Shown here in pieces: positions 7,924 to 17,514 of a stretch of DNA of 64,000 nucleotides (positions are counted from its first letter, which is position 1; the number at the start of each line of letters is the position of its first letter). A program made the translations under genes and the position numbers. This DNA is from SIG459 sp045538735 (GTDB lineage Bacteria > Bacillota > Clostridia > Oscillospirales > Oscillospiraceae). Under the pieces are notes generated by a model, which ran no database searches, had not been told where the DNA came from, and was given only the letters and a program-made list of their open reading frames with translations. The stretch is from positions 13,153 through 77,152 of the forward strand of contig JAZSRY010000069.1 in the NCBI GenBank assembly GCA_045538735.1, in the 5' to 3' direction.

Positions 7924-10900
7924 TTGTCAGCGATTAAAGAAAACCTGTTGGAAAAACTGAATATGTACAACAAGGATCGGCATAATCTCCGACATATCAT
8001 CACCGGTCTTTCTCTTGTGGTAATATTGGCGGTTTTTTGGAGCTTGAAGCTCACCGGCATCGGCATTGCCGGAGAAGCCTTCTGCGGGATGCAGGAGCAT
8101 ATACATAGTGATGAATGCCAGCAAAAAGCGCTGATTTGCATGTTGGAGGAAGCGGAAGCTCATGTCCATAATGAAACTTGCCTCTATCGGGAGCTTGTTT
8201 GCCAAATGGAAGAGACCGATGAGCATTCTCACGGAGAAGCCTGTTGGGTGACTGTCCCTGATTCTGGATGTGAGTTACAGGAAGAGGATGGTCATGTCCA
8301 CACAGATCAGTGCCCGGCAGAGCAGACCCAGCTGGATTGCGGCATAGAAGCCAGCGAGGGACATGCGCATACAGACGAATGCTATGAGATTACAGAAAGC
8401 TGTCAGCAGGAAGAGCATATCCACATAGAAAGCTGCTACAGTGATATTACGGCAGACCTTGAAACCAGTGACGATTGGGAAATGACACTGGCAGATATGG
8501 TTCTGGGACCAACCATAAAAGAAAATGTGGTTCTGGTGGCCAAGTCTCAGCTTGGCTATACGGAAAGCGCGCTGAATTTCCAGGTGGATGACAACGGGGT
8601 TCGCCGTGGAATCACTCGCTACGGACAGTGGTATGGCAACCCCTATGGGGACTGGTCGGCCATGTTTGCGTCCTTCTGTTTAGAATATGCAGGCGCGACG
8701 GGCCTTCCCATGAATGCCGGCCCGGAGGCTATGCGTCTGGAATGGGAAGCAGCAGACTTGTATCGATCAGCAGGAGAAGCCTTGCCGGGAATCGGCGATT
8801 TGGTTTTCTTGTGTGAAGGTTCTGAAACCACAAATGCAAATGCTGTTGCAATTATTACCCAGGTATCCGAGCAGACGCTCACGGTGATTCAGGGCAACCT
8901 GAACGACACGGTAGCGGAAACCACCTATGACATTACAGATCCTGCCATTTTGGGTTACGGTCTGATTTCTCTGAGTCCCTTTTACGGGATGTTGGCGGAA
9001 CCTCTTGATGCAAATGTTCCGCTGGCAGTTGCTACCAACTACAGTACAAGTTTGCTCACAAGTACAAATCAGTTTGTCTTTTATGTGGAGAGCGGCGGCA
9101 ACACCTACGCCATCAACGGCAACGGCGATGCCGTGCAGATTACTGTCGGCAGCGACGGAAAGATATATACAGATCTGGAAAATCCCAACCAGTTGCTGTG
9201 GTCTATATCGTCCTACAACAATAATTCATGGGCGATCCAGAATGCGGCCACCGGACGATACCTGCATCCATTCCATAACAGCAACACCGACAACGGCATC
9301 ATCACCCCCGGTCGATGGGGCACTTCCATCAATGCCGCGGGAACCGGTGTGAAATTCAGTCATTCGGCATATGTGGGACTGGATTTAGCTAACGGAAGAT
9401 TCCAGATGGTGCGAAATCAAAACCAGAATGTGACCTTCCGGGTGGGCATCACCCAAACCTATACCGTCTGGCTGGACGGCACAGACGGCGGTCTGGGACA
9501 CCTGACCGGTTCCCCGGATACTGCGTATACGGTCCGTGTGGGAGAAACAATGAAATTACCCACAGAATGGACATCCCCCAGTAAGTACAGCTACAAGCTT
9601 CGTGGCTGGTACGATGTTACAAATTCCCAATACTATTTACCCGGTGAGGAAATGACGGTCACCGGCGATGCGGTGCTATATGCAGATTGGGTGGCAAGCA
9701 CCTATGATATTGGACAATTTAACGCACAGGTAGCAGATTCGGTCAGCACCAACTCCTTTATCACCACCCACATGTTTGACTATAACTATCTGTTCAATAT
9801 CCAATCGGCCAGAGCGGAGATAAGCGTCAATGCATCTGACCACTCGGAGCGTTGGTCCATGGTTACCTCCGGAAGTGTTGACCATGGCGACCAAACGACC
9901 CAGAATTTTATCTTTGTGGATAATGATTCAGAAGGCCTCATATGTATTCCCAATAACCGAAGCAATCATAATGTCTACCCGGGCGAGGGTATTGTTACAC
10001 CGGGTATTTATTCTTCTCAGCTTGGCAGCTTGCTGTTTGCTACGAACAACGAGTATGACCCGGCTTCGGGAACCGGTGTGTTGGGCAAAACTTATTTGGG
10101 AACCGGCGATTATCTGTTCCAGATTATGGACGATCCCAATGATGAGCATTACGGCTACTACTATTACGACTCTGCTCGAAATGCCGCATCTTACAACCAA
10201 AGCAACCGTCGGTTCTATGTGTACGAATATCTGGCCGCTACATCTGACTCCATTGGCAGCTCCTATTCGGACTTCCTGCCTCTAAACTCTCCCTATGCCA
10301 ATACCAACGGCAAGACTACCGGCACTTATAATTACGCAGGTATCAACGGAGAATACAGTGGTATTCCCCATTTCCGCTATGACTCCAAGTATAATTCCGG
10401 CGACTACAACAGCGTCAACAATGTACAGACAGATTATGCTTACGGAATGCGAACGGAGATCAAGTTCTATCTGCCAAATGACCCCGGTAGTGGAGGCAAC
10501 AAAGACTTGTATGGCAACGATATGCAATTCCAGTTCAGTGGTGACGATGACCTGTGGGTATTGATCGACGGCGTTTTGGTACTGGATATCGGCGGTATCC
10601 ACGGAGCAGAGAACGGCGTGATCGATTTCTCCACCGGACAGGTAACGGTACAGGGAAATCGGCAGACCAGCCTGATGGACTTGGGCTTTGGCGCAGGTGA
10701 CCACACCATGACCGTGCTTTACCTGGAGCGAGGCTCTTCCCGTTCCAACTGCTCGATCTATTTTAATCTGGCACCTCGCTTCGGTCTGCAGATCCAAAAA
10801 GAGGATGTGCTGACTCAGGTCCTGCTGGATGGTACGCAGTTTGCCGTTTATAAAGACCTGGCCTGCACCGTTCCCGCAGAGCTTTGGGAAAGCGAGGATG

Positions 10901-12474
10901 TTTACAATGCGGATTTGTCGGACGGTGTGCTTAACCAGTTCCAAAGCAGCTTCACTGTGCAAAACGGTAAAGCAGAGCTTTGGGGTCTGGGTTCCGGCAA
11001 TACCTATTACATAAAGGAGACCGTGCCACCGGATAGGGAAGGCTATGGATTGCCTTCCGGAGTAATCCGGCTGAAGATTGAACGAGAAGGTCAAGCTACC
11101 TATCTTGTGGATATGGTTTCCGATGCTGAGGGGAATGAACCTTCCAACGGTTATACGATCCACGGTGTAAAGATCGACGAGCAGACTAAAACAGTCTATA
11201 TCGTTGTGACAAATGCTCCGGAGACAGTAACCGAGACCACTACAGTTCAGGTCATCAAAAATTGGGAGGACAACAAGAGCCACAGTAATGATTACATCCA
11301 GGCCTATCTGACGGTAACCGACCCGGACGGTACGATACGACGGATCCGTGAGGTAACGCTCAGTGACGAAAATAGTTGGATGTATATCTGGACCAATTTG
11401 CCAAAGTATGATTATGATACGATGGCGGAGGTGCAGTACGGCGTCGAGGAATCCTACGAATCCGGTTATTATTCCACGGTTCGAAAGATCACAGAAATTG
11501 AGATCACCACGACCCAATGGGCAGAAGCACTCTCCTTCCAAAACGGAGAAACCTATATTCTGCGCTCTGGCAGTGGTTATCTGTCTACCCTGGATAACCG
11601 AGGCGATACCGGATACAAGTGGGTAGATGAGCAGACGGCGAAATCTTCACCCAATGCCCTCTGGACCGTAACTGTGAATAACGGAAAAGTGAAATTCACA
11701 AATGGTCTCAGGCAGACGATCACATTTTATTATAATGGCGGCAGCGCCACAGACTTCTATGCCAGAATAGATTCGCCTCAATCAGCTGACTGTCAGGAAT
11801 TTTCTTATAGTAATCGAGCCGGCGGACTGCAGATTTTCCACCAACAAGGCAGAAATTACTACTATCTGACAGGTGATATGAACAGTGCCGGAAAGTTTGA
11901 TTACGACACGAGCCAAAACAATTCTCTGATTCTAACCCCTATACGAAGGATAACACAAAGCGACATCCGGGAAGTGGAAGACTGGGCTTACCAAATAACC
12001 AACACACCACTGGCTGCCGATAATGAGACTTCGTTGACGGTCAGAAAAGAGTGGGTGATCCCCGCGGGCTATGATAAAACACTGTATCAGGAATATGCTG
12101 TTACTGTACAGCTGCTTGCCAATGGCATTAACACCGGACGAAGCATCACGCTGAATTTGAAAAACAATTGGCAAGGCAGCTTCCTGGGTCTTCCCTACAA
12201 GGATGAGAGTGGCAATGTGATCCAGTACAGTGTGGCAGAAAACTGGAAAAAACTAATGTGGACGACGACCTATGGCCCGATCCAGACCTCTGGCGATTCT
12301 ACGCCTACCTATTCTACGGTGATCACAAACATCTATTATCCCGGTGGTCCTGAGCTGCCTTCTACCGGCTCAGCGGCACGACTTATGTATGCACTTTGCG
12401 GCACGGCAATTATGCTGGGTGCGCTGGTATGCGGAATCGGATCAAGGTGCAAGCGGGAAAGGAGGATGAAATAA
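7924..12474 (+). CDS. Giant LPXTG pilus tip adhesin, multi-domain
   Basis: The TTG at 7924 is the likely start because AAAGGAGGTG lies 6-7 bases before it; this gives 1516 residues. Order: signal/anchor helix (about 22-45); six HxHx3C repeats (about 50-175); a CHAP/NlpC-like domain (about 195-350) with WSAMF at 244-248; a lectin-like segment (about 370-510); an InlB-type B repeat (about 516-590); a fibro-slime/PA14-like domain (about 820-950) with QFSGDDDLWVLIDG; a SpaA/Cna-B domain (about 957-1098); a Cna-B domain (about 1105-1187); a second lectin-like segment; a further Cna-B-like domain; and LPSTG at 1478-1482 with hydrophobic and KRERR tail. It should be sortase-linked at the pilus tip and bind host or matrix ligands. 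The CHAP-like Cys is Ser, so that domain is probably inactive. Confidence 0.85.
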   Translation: MSAIKENLLEKLNMYNKDRHNLRHIITGLSLVVILAVFWSLKLTGIGIAGEAFCGMQEHIHSDECQQKALICMLEEAEAHVHNETCLYRELVCQMEETDEHSHGEACWVTVPDSGCELQEEDGHVHTDQCPAEQTQLDCGIEASEGHAHTDECYEITESCQQEEHIHIESCYSDITADLETSDDWEMTLADMVLGPTIKENVVLVAKSQLGYTESALNFQVDDNGVRRGITRYGQWYGNPYGDWSAMFASFCLEYAGATGLPMNAGPEAMRLEWEAADLYRSAGEALPGIGDLVFLCEGSETTNANAVAIITQVSEQTLTVIQGNLNDTVAETTYDITDPAILGYGLISLSPFYGMLAEPLDANVPLAVATNYSTSLLTSTNQFVFYVESGGNTYAINGNGDAVQITVGSDGKIYTDLENPNQLLWSISSYNNNSWAIQNAATGRYLHPFHNSNTDNGIITPGRWGTSINAAGTGVKFSHSAYVGLDLANGRFQMVRNQNQNVTFRVGITQTYTVWLDGTDGGLGHLTGSPDTAYTVRVGETMKLPTEWTSPSKYSYKLRGWYDVTNSQYYLPGEEMTVTGDAVLYADWVASTYDIGQFNAQVADSVSTNSFITTHMFDYNYLFNIQSARAEISVNASDHSERWSMVTSGSVDHGDQTTQNFIFVDNDSEGLICIPNNRSNHNVYPGEGIVTPGIYSSQLGSLLFATNNEYDPASGTGVLGKTYLGTGDYLFQIMDDPNDEHYGYYYYDSARNAASYNQSNRRFYVYEYLAATSDSIGSSYSDFLPLNSPYANTNGKTTGTYNYAGINGEYSGIPHFRYDSKYNSGDYNSVNNVQTDYAYGMRTEIKFYLPNDPGSGGNKDLYGNDMQFQFSGDDDLWVLIDGVLVLDIGGIHGAENGVIDFSTGQVTVQGNRQTSLMDLGFGAGDHTMTVLYLERGSSRSNCSIYFNLAPRFGLQIQKEDVLTQVLLDGTQFAVYKDLACTVPAELWESEDVYNADLSDGVLNQFQSSFTVQNGKAELWGLGSGNTYYIKETVPPDREGYGLPSGVIRLKIEREGQATYLVDMVSDAEGNEPSNGYTIHGVKIDEQTKTVYIVVTNAPETVTETTTVQVIKNWEDNKSHSNDYIQAYLTVTDPDGTIRRIREVTLSDENSWMYIWTNLPKYDYDTMAEVQYGVEESYESGYYSTVRKITEIEITTTQWAEALSFQNGETYILRSGSGYLSTLDNRGDTGYKWVDEQTAKSSPNALWTVTVNNGKVKFTNGLRQTITFYYNGGSATDFYARIDSPQSADCQEFSYSNRAGGLQIFHQQGRNYYYLTGDMNSAGKFDYDTSQNNSLILTPIRRITQSDIREVEDWAYQITNTPLAADNETSLTVRKEWVIPAGYDKTLYQEYAVTVQLLANGINTGRSITLNLKNNWQGSFLGLPYKDESGNVIQYSVAENWKKLMWTTTYGPIQTSGDSTPTYSTVITNIYYPGGPELPSTGSAARLMYALCGTAIMLGALVCGIGSRCKRERRMK

Positions 12475-12557
12475 GCCTTCTGATCGCGACAATTTGCGCC
12501 GTGAATTCGATTCTCTCCAATAAAAAGAAATTATAAAAATAGAAAGGAATACATGTT

Positions 12558-14033
12558 ATGAAAAAGATTATCTCTTTAGTCCTGGTACTGATGCTCATAG
12601 CATCCTTGTCTTTTGCTGCGTTTGCAGCAGGCGAAACCGGCTCCATCACCATTAACGGAGCCAGTGCAGAAAATGTTTATGAGATCTACAGAATGCTGGA
12701 TCTGAGCCTGAGCGGAAGCGGAAGCGCTTACACCTACACCGTCAACGCAGAATGGGAAGGCTTCTTTGCAACCACAGAGGCTCAGAAGTACATTAGCATC
12801 AACGATGCCGGTGCTGCTTCTTGGGTTGCCGCAGAAGATGATGACACCAAGGCAGCCTTTGCAAAGCTGGCTCTGGCCCATGCAGAAGCAAATGGTATAG
12901 ATCCCGTTAAGTCCTCCAGAAACGAAGGCGAATTTGTGTTCACCGCCACTGCCGGTAAGTTTGAAGGCCTGGAGCTGGGTTACTACCTGATTGACTCCAC
13001 CATGGGTGCACTGTGCGGCCTGACTACCACCAATCCCAACGCTTCCATCAACGCTAAAAACGGCAGTCCCACCATCGATAAACAGGTTCAGGAAGATTCC
13101 ACCGAGCAGTGGGGCAAGACCAATACTGCAGATATCGGTCAGGTCTTAAAGTATCGTGTTACCATCAATGTCCATGCCGGTGCACAGAACTATATCCTGC
13201 ACGACACCATGGAATCCGGCCTTGACTTCAGCCGTGTTACCCAGATCCAGCATGTCCGCCCCGGCAGCGAAAGCCACAACGCTCCTGCAGAAATGTACAC
13301 TGTCAAGACCGGCGATGCGGTCACTACCGACGGTTGTGACTTTGAAGTTCATTTCACACAGGCATTCTGCGATGAGATGGAAACCAACGATAAGATCATT
13401 GTCTACTATGAAGCAGTTATGAATCGTAACGCTGAGATCCACAACGATACCAATGACAACGTTGCATGGCTGACCTTCGGTGATGCAGGTGACAATGATC
13501 AGCCCCACAAGTCCAATGAGTCTTCCGTCAGCACCCGCACCTTTGGTATCGATATCGTCAAGACCGACTCCGAGGACAAACTGATCGACGGCGCTAAGTT
13601 TAAGATCTATGACGCTATGACCGGCGGCAACGAGATCTTCGTCGTTGCAAATGACGAAGGCAACGGCTACCTGCGCAATGCAAGCGCAACTGCCGGCGTT
13701 GAGATCGAAGTTAAGGACGGTAAGATCCGTGTGGAAGGCCTGGACAACGGTACATATTACCTGGAAGAGACCAAGGAACCCGACGGCTATAACAAGCTGA
13801 CCGCCCGTCAGAAGTTCATCATCTCCGATGCTAACCTGGATGCGACTTTCAATGGCGATAATTTCTCCTCTGGCTCCGGCGTGCATGTTGTCAACAACAC
13901 CGGCTCCCGTCTGCCCGAAACCGGCGGTCTGGGTACCCTGCTGTTCACCCTTCTCGGCGGCAGCACTGCACTGGGCACCGGCGTTGTTCTGGTAACCAAG
14001 AAGAGAATGTCCAAGATTGAGGACGAGGAGTAA
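12558..14033 (+). CDS. LPETG major (backbone) pilin, SpaA/isopeptide type
   Basis: The 491-residue protein has a signal peptide (about 1-28), beta-rich Cna-type domains and an LPETG anchor at 452-456, followed by a hydrophobic segment and KKRMSK. In TIDKQVQ the lysine (Lys175) sits where backbone pilins carry the polymerising pilin-motif lysine. YYLEETKEPDGYN is the E-box that supports isopeptide formation and polymerisation. It is placed between the tip adhesin and the sortase. The codon choice is rich in GC-ending codons, consistent with high expression. Confidence 0.92.
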   Translation: MKKIISLVLVLMLIASLSFAAFAAGETGSITINGASAENVYEIYRMLDLSLSGSGSAYTYTVNAEWEGFFATTEAQKYISINDAGAASWVAAEDDDTKAAFAKLALAHAEANGIDPVKSSRNEGEFVFTATAGKFEGLELGYYLIDSTMGALCGLTTTNPNASINAKNGSPTIDKQVQEDSTEQWGKTNTADIGQVLKYRVTINVHAGAQNYILHDTMESGLDFSRVTQIQHVRPGSESHNAPAEMYTVKTGDAVTTDGCDFEVHFTQAFCDEMETNDKIIVYYEAVMNRNAEIHNDTNDNVAWLTFGDAGDNDQPHKSNESSVSTRTFGIDIVKTDSEDKLIDGAKFKIYDAMTGGNEIFVVANDEGNGYLRNASATAGVEIEVKDGKIRVEGLDNGTYYLEETKEPDGYNKLTARQKFIISDANLDATFNGDNFSSGSGVHVVNNTGSRLPETGGLGTLLFTLLGGSTALGTGVVLVTKKRMSKIEDEE

Positions 14034-14057
14034 TTCTAATTCCTAAGCTATCACCAT

Positions 14058-14085
14058 CCCGGCAGGAGCATCTGCTCCTGCCGGG
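14058..14085 (+). promoter_or_regulatory. Strong intercistronic hairpin between pilin and sortase
   Basis: A near-perfect GC-rich stem (CCCGGCAGGAGC against GCTCCTGCCGGG) lacks a T-run. It probably acts as an mRNA processing or stabilising element that keeps pilin transcript above sortase transcript, rather than as a full terminator. Confidence 0.65.
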
Positions 14086-14115
14086 GGATCCCGCAATAAC
14101 ATTAGGGAGAGACCT

Positions 14116-14946
14116 ATGAAAAATAGAAAAACTACCATTATTCTTTTAATAGCGTTTTTTATAGGCCTGTCCGTGCTGTTATATCCGTCTATCAGCAGCT
14201 ACTGGAACTCTAAAACACAGAGCCAGGCTATTGTTGACTATGAATCTATGCTTGCTAAATATAAACCGGAGGACTACACTGTCATTTTTGAAGAAGCGGA
14301 TGAATACAACAAAAAACTTCGGCAACTGAAGGTGCCGCTGGTAGAGCATGTTAACTTAAGCGAATACAATGATGTTCTCAATGTCAGCGGAACCGGCATG
14401 ATGGGATATGTCACCATTCCTAAGATCAGTCAGGAACTGCCGGTTTACCACGGAACATCCGATGCCGTGCTTAGTATTGCGGTTGGCCATATGGAGGGCA
14501 CAAGTCTGCCGGTAGGCGGTGAAAGCACCCACAGCGTGGTGTCGGCACATCGCGGCCTTCCTACGGCGGTTTTGTTTACCCACCTGGACCGTATGGAAGT
14601 TGGCGATATTTTTTACTTCACGATTTTGGACCGCACCATCACCTATGAAGTGGATGAAATCCGCATTGTGGAACCCTATGATACAAGCCTGATCCAGATT
14701 GAGGAAGGGAAAGATTACTGTACATTGCTGACCTGCACCCCTTACGGCATCAACACTCAGCGACTGCTGGTTCGGGGATATCAGGTGGATATGTCTCAGC
14801 AAAGAAACATCTACGTTGCCAACGAAGCATACCGGGTGGAGCCGCTGATCGTTATGCCTATCGTAGCGTTTCCTATTATTTTAGTGTTGCTGATTTATGT
14901 GATGGTGGCACCTGTAAAGAAAGAAAGCCTGGGGGAGGATATTTGA
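14116..14946 (+). CDS. Class C sortase (pilus polymerase)
   Basis: The 276-residue protein has membrane helices at both ends (about 8-26 and 249-268), as in class C sortases. The catalytic triad is visible: His145 in SAHRG, Cys207 in LLTCTPYG and Arg216 in NTQRLLVRG. It would cut pilin LPXTG motifs and join them to the pilin lysine of the next subunit. The usual DPW/DPF lid motif is not evident. The gene overlaps the minor pilin by one base, implying coupled translation. Confidence 0.95.
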   Translation: MKNRKTTIILLIAFFIGLSVLLYPSISSYWNSKTQSQAIVDYESMLAKYKPEDYTVIFEEADEYNKKLRQLKVPLVEHVNLSEYNDVLNVSGTGMMGYVTIPKISQELPVYHGTSDAVLSIAVGHMEGTSLPVGGESTHSVVSAHRGLPTAVLFTHLDRMEVGDIFYFTILDRTITYEVDEIRIVEPYDTSLIQIEEGKDYCTLLTCTPYGINTQRLLVRGYQVDMSQQRNIYVANEAYRVEPLIVMPIVAFPIILVLLIYVMVAPVKKESLGEDI

Positions 14947-15860
14947 TGAAAAAGCGAATCCTGCCGCTCATATTGTTGATGCTTGTGTGCTTTGCATCTG
15001 TGCGTCCTCTTCCCGTTCAGGCGCTGACACCGCTGGAGCCCGATGCACAGGCGAGCCTCACATTGCACTATCAAAAAGAAGGTGCAGCCTTTGCAGATTT
15101 GCAAATTGGCATTTATCGGGTGGCCGAAGCATTTCCCGATGGCTCCTTTCAGCTGATAGAACCTTTTGCGTCTTACCCCATAGATATTCATGGCATCACC
15201 ATGCAGGAGCAGTGGAATTATGTGGCGCAAACATTATGCTCCTATATTGTCGCTGACCAAAGAACTCCGGACTATGAAATGGTGACAGACGAAAATGGCA
15301 CGGTCTGCTTTTCTGATTTGGATACCGGCTTGTATTTTGTCCGGGAGGCAGTGGCGGAAAATACCGGCGGTACTTATGTATTCAATCAGTTCATGGTTTA
15401 TGTGCCCACACCTCAGCCGGACGGCACCTATATCTATGCAGTTGAGGCAAACCCCAAATGCACTAAGTTTATACCAAAAGATCAGTATACTGTTACCAAG
15501 CTGTGGCAGGATGGAGGCAATAAAAATCTTCGTCCCGAAGAAGTGACGGTGGATATCTATAGAGACGGAGTGCTCTATGAAACAAAAATTCTCAATGCAG
15601 ACAATAACTGGAGCTATACCTGGTATGTTTCTGCAGAAGACCATGCCAAGTGGACGGTGGCGGAGCGAAAAGTGCCGGATGATTACAAAGTCACCATACA
15701 ACAAAGCGGCAGTAATTTTTCCATTATCAACTCCAATAAAACCACACCGGAAGTTCCCAAGACCGGTGACAGTTCGGCACCTGTGCTGTGGGCCCTGCTG
15801 ATGTGCTTTTGCGGTGCTATGGCAGTGATCCTTGGCATTTATAGCAGGAGGCGCAGATGA
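14946..15860 (+). CDS. Minor (basal) pilin with VPKTG sorting signal
   Basis: The 304-residue protein starts at ATG 14946, overlapping the sortase stop. It has a signal peptide ending near VQALTP, a first SpaA/Cna-B-like domain with the E-box-like YFVREAVAENTGG, a second Cna-B domain (TKLWQDGGNKNLRPEEV) and a variant sorting motif VPKTG (270-274). A hydrophobic helix and RRRR tail complete the anchor. The variant motif and the position after the sortase suit a basal subunit handed to the cell-wall-anchoring step. Confidence 0.85.
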   Translation: MKKRILPLILLMLVCFASVRPLPVQALTPLEPDAQASLTLHYQKEGAAFADLQIGIYRVAEAFPDGSFQLIEPFASYPIDIHGITMQEQWNYVAQTLCSYIVADQRTPDYEMVTDENGTVCFSDLDTGLYFVREAVAENTGGTYVFNQFMVYVPTPQPDGTYIYAVEANPKCTKFIPKDQYTVTKLWQDGGNKNLRPEEVTVDIYRDGVLYETKILNADNNWSYTWYVSAEDHAKWTVAERKVPDDYKVTIQQSGSNFSIINSNKTTPEVPKTGDSSAPVLWALLMCFCGAMAVILGIYSRRRR

Positions 15861-16444
15861 AAAAACGGAAATTCCCCCTTTTTCCGGTGTTGGGAATCTG
15901 TCTTATTCTGGCCGGAATTTTGATGGTGACCGTTTTTCAAATCCGCATGTATGTGGGCGCGCAGAATAGTCAGAAGATTCTGTCGAGCCTGGAAGAAATC
16001 CTGCCGGAGCGAACGGCGGCTTCTCCCGGAATAAAGCTCGCTTCCGCCATGCCGGTTCTGGAAATTGATAACACTGACTATGTGGCGGTGCTTGAGGTGC
16101 CGGCCTTTGGCATTGAACTCCCCGTGGCCGATAAGTGGGACAGCAATAAACTTTCTTCTTCACCTGCGCGTTTTTTCGGAAGCGCCTATGACAACAGCCT
16201 GATTATCGGTGGTGCCGACGACCCCCGTCAATTTGGGTTTGGTGATAAAATTGAGCATGGAGCACGGATTGCCGTCACAGATATGACCGGAGCCCAATTT
16301 GCTTATACAGTTTCCGGAGTAGACCGGGCCAAGCACGCAGATGCCCAATGGCTTATGGATACAGATTGTGACATGACGCTTTTTTGCCATGACATCTATT
16401 CTATGGAGTATATTGCGGTAAGATGTGTTTTTTCTTCCAACTAA
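15857..16444 (+). CDS. Sortase-like protein with degenerate active site
   Basis: The 195-residue protein has an N-terminal helix (about 8-28) and a sortase-type beta core: YVAVLEVPAFGIELPV, then PARFFG and TLFC near the end. Where sortases have the His of an A-H-N type motif, this reads IIGGADDPRQFG (116-127). The TLxTC motif is replaced by TLFCHD (Cys177), one residue out of register. The arginine strand reads YIAVRC (Arg189). A complete His/Cys/Arg triad therefore cannot be recognised. It may be a non-catalytic assembly or anchoring factor, or a decaying gene. It overlaps the minor pilin gene by 4 bases. Confidence 0.7.
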   Translation: MKKRKFPLFPVLGICLILAGILMVTVFQIRMYVGAQNSQKILSSLEEILPERTAASPGIKLASAMPVLEIDNTDYVAVLEVPAFGIELPVADKWDSNKLSSSPARFFGSAYDNSLIIGGADDPRQFGFGDKIEHGARIAVTDMTGAQFAYTVSGVDRAKHADAQWLMDTDCDMTLFCHDIYSMEYIAVRCVFSSN

Positions 16445-16485
16445 TCCCGTTCAAAGAATAAAGCGTTATTAGGCTTATTACACAT

Positions 16486-16522
16486 AAAAAACCTGCAAGC
16501 CCATCGGGCTTGCAGGTTTTTT
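16486..16522. terminator. Bidirectional terminator after the pilus operon
   Basis: ACCTGCAAGCCC pairs perfectly with GGGCTTGCAGGT and is flanked by A and T runs, serving the pilus operon and the convergent esterase gene. Confidence 0.9.
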
Positions 16523-16526
16523 GTTT

Positions 16527-17447
16527 TCATATCATCCGCTTCATAAAGGCGATGCGCTGTTCCATAGCTGCCAGAGTAGTGGGCGCTTTTGTGACGATAT
16601 CGAAACCGTGCATCGTTCCCTTGGTTTCATTCAATACAACTTCGATGCCGGCATCCCGGAGAAGTCGGGCATAAAGGATGCCGTCATCGTGGAGGCAGTC
16701 AAATTCCGCCGTCTCGATATATGCGGGAGGCAGTCCTTCATGACTTGCCGCTTCCACGGGGGAATACCAGATATAATTGGGATGTTCACGACCCACCTTT
16801 GTCATGGGACCGATCCGCTCTGACAGGGAAGAATTCCACATAGGAGTATCGGTGAAGCGCTTAGCGGACAGGCTCTCGTTGCGGGCATCCAGGAAGGGAT
16901 AGGGGAGCATCTGGAATCGGAATTTAACAGGATGCTTTCTCTCCCTTGCCATAAGGCACACACCCACCGCAAGGGTGGAGCCTGCGCTGTCGCCGCCTAT
17001 GCCAATACGCTCCCTATCAATGCCCAGCTCTTCGGCTTGGTCATATGCCCAGCAAAAAGCGGCATAGCAGTCCTCAAAGAACGCAGGGAAGGGGTGCTCC
17101 GGCGCAAGGCGATAGTTGATAAACACCACCTTGCAGCCAAGCTCTTTGGCGTAGCGCATAGCGTTTTTATAGTGATAGCCTGCAGCGCTGAGCACAAAAC
17201 CGCCGCCGTGAATGTAAATAAGGCACGGAGAGTTATCCTTGGCCGCTTTCGGAGACATCAGGAAGCATTCGATTTTTTCACCGTCATAACTTTTGATTTC
17301 ATAAGGGCGCACATCAAGCTTTTTGTCCTTATAGATCCATTTCGGCACTTTCATATTGGCTACAGCCACTTTAAGAAACTTCTCGCTGATGGGTGGTGTG
17401 AAAAGCGAAAATGGAAAAAATTCCTTGCTGATGGGATATCTGCTCAT
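16527..17447 (-). CDS. Alpha/beta hydrolase, HSL-family esterase/lipase
   Basis: The 306-residue enzyme shows the oxyanion motif HGGGFVLSA, the nucleophile elbow GGDSAGS, the acid in AEFDCLHDDG and the catalytic His in TMHGFD, all typical of the hormone-sensitive-lipase family. I start it at ATG 17447, sixteen codons inside the longest frame, because GGAG precedes it at proper spacing. Such enzymes hydrolyse short acyl esters in the cytoplasm; the substrate is not predictable. Confidence 0.92.
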   Translation of the reverse strand: MSRYPISKEFFPFSLFTPPISEKFLKVAVANMKVPKWIYKDKKLDVRPYEIKSYDGEKIECFLMSPKAAKDNSPCLIYIHGGGFVLSAAGYHYKNAMRYAKELGCKVVFINYRLAPEHPFPAFFEDCYAAFCWAYDQAEELGIDRERIGIGGDSAGSTLAVGVCLMARERKHPVKFRFQMLPYPFLDARNESLSAKRFTDTPMWNSSLSERIGPMTKVGREHPNYIWYSPVEAASHEGLPPAYIETAEFDCLHDDGILYARLLRDAGIEVVLNETKGTMHGFDIVTKAPTTLAAMEQRIAFMKRMI

Positions 17448-17514
17448 ATTTTTCACTCCGTCAAACTTTCTGTTTCTGCTGGGTAAAATATGCACGCAAA
17501 TAAAGGCTGTTTTT

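Noticed and set aside
10282..11541. 419-codon frame antisense to the tip adhesin
   Set aside because: It has no domain pattern or ribosome site, and the sense frame is continuous with recognisable Cna-B and fibro-slime domains.
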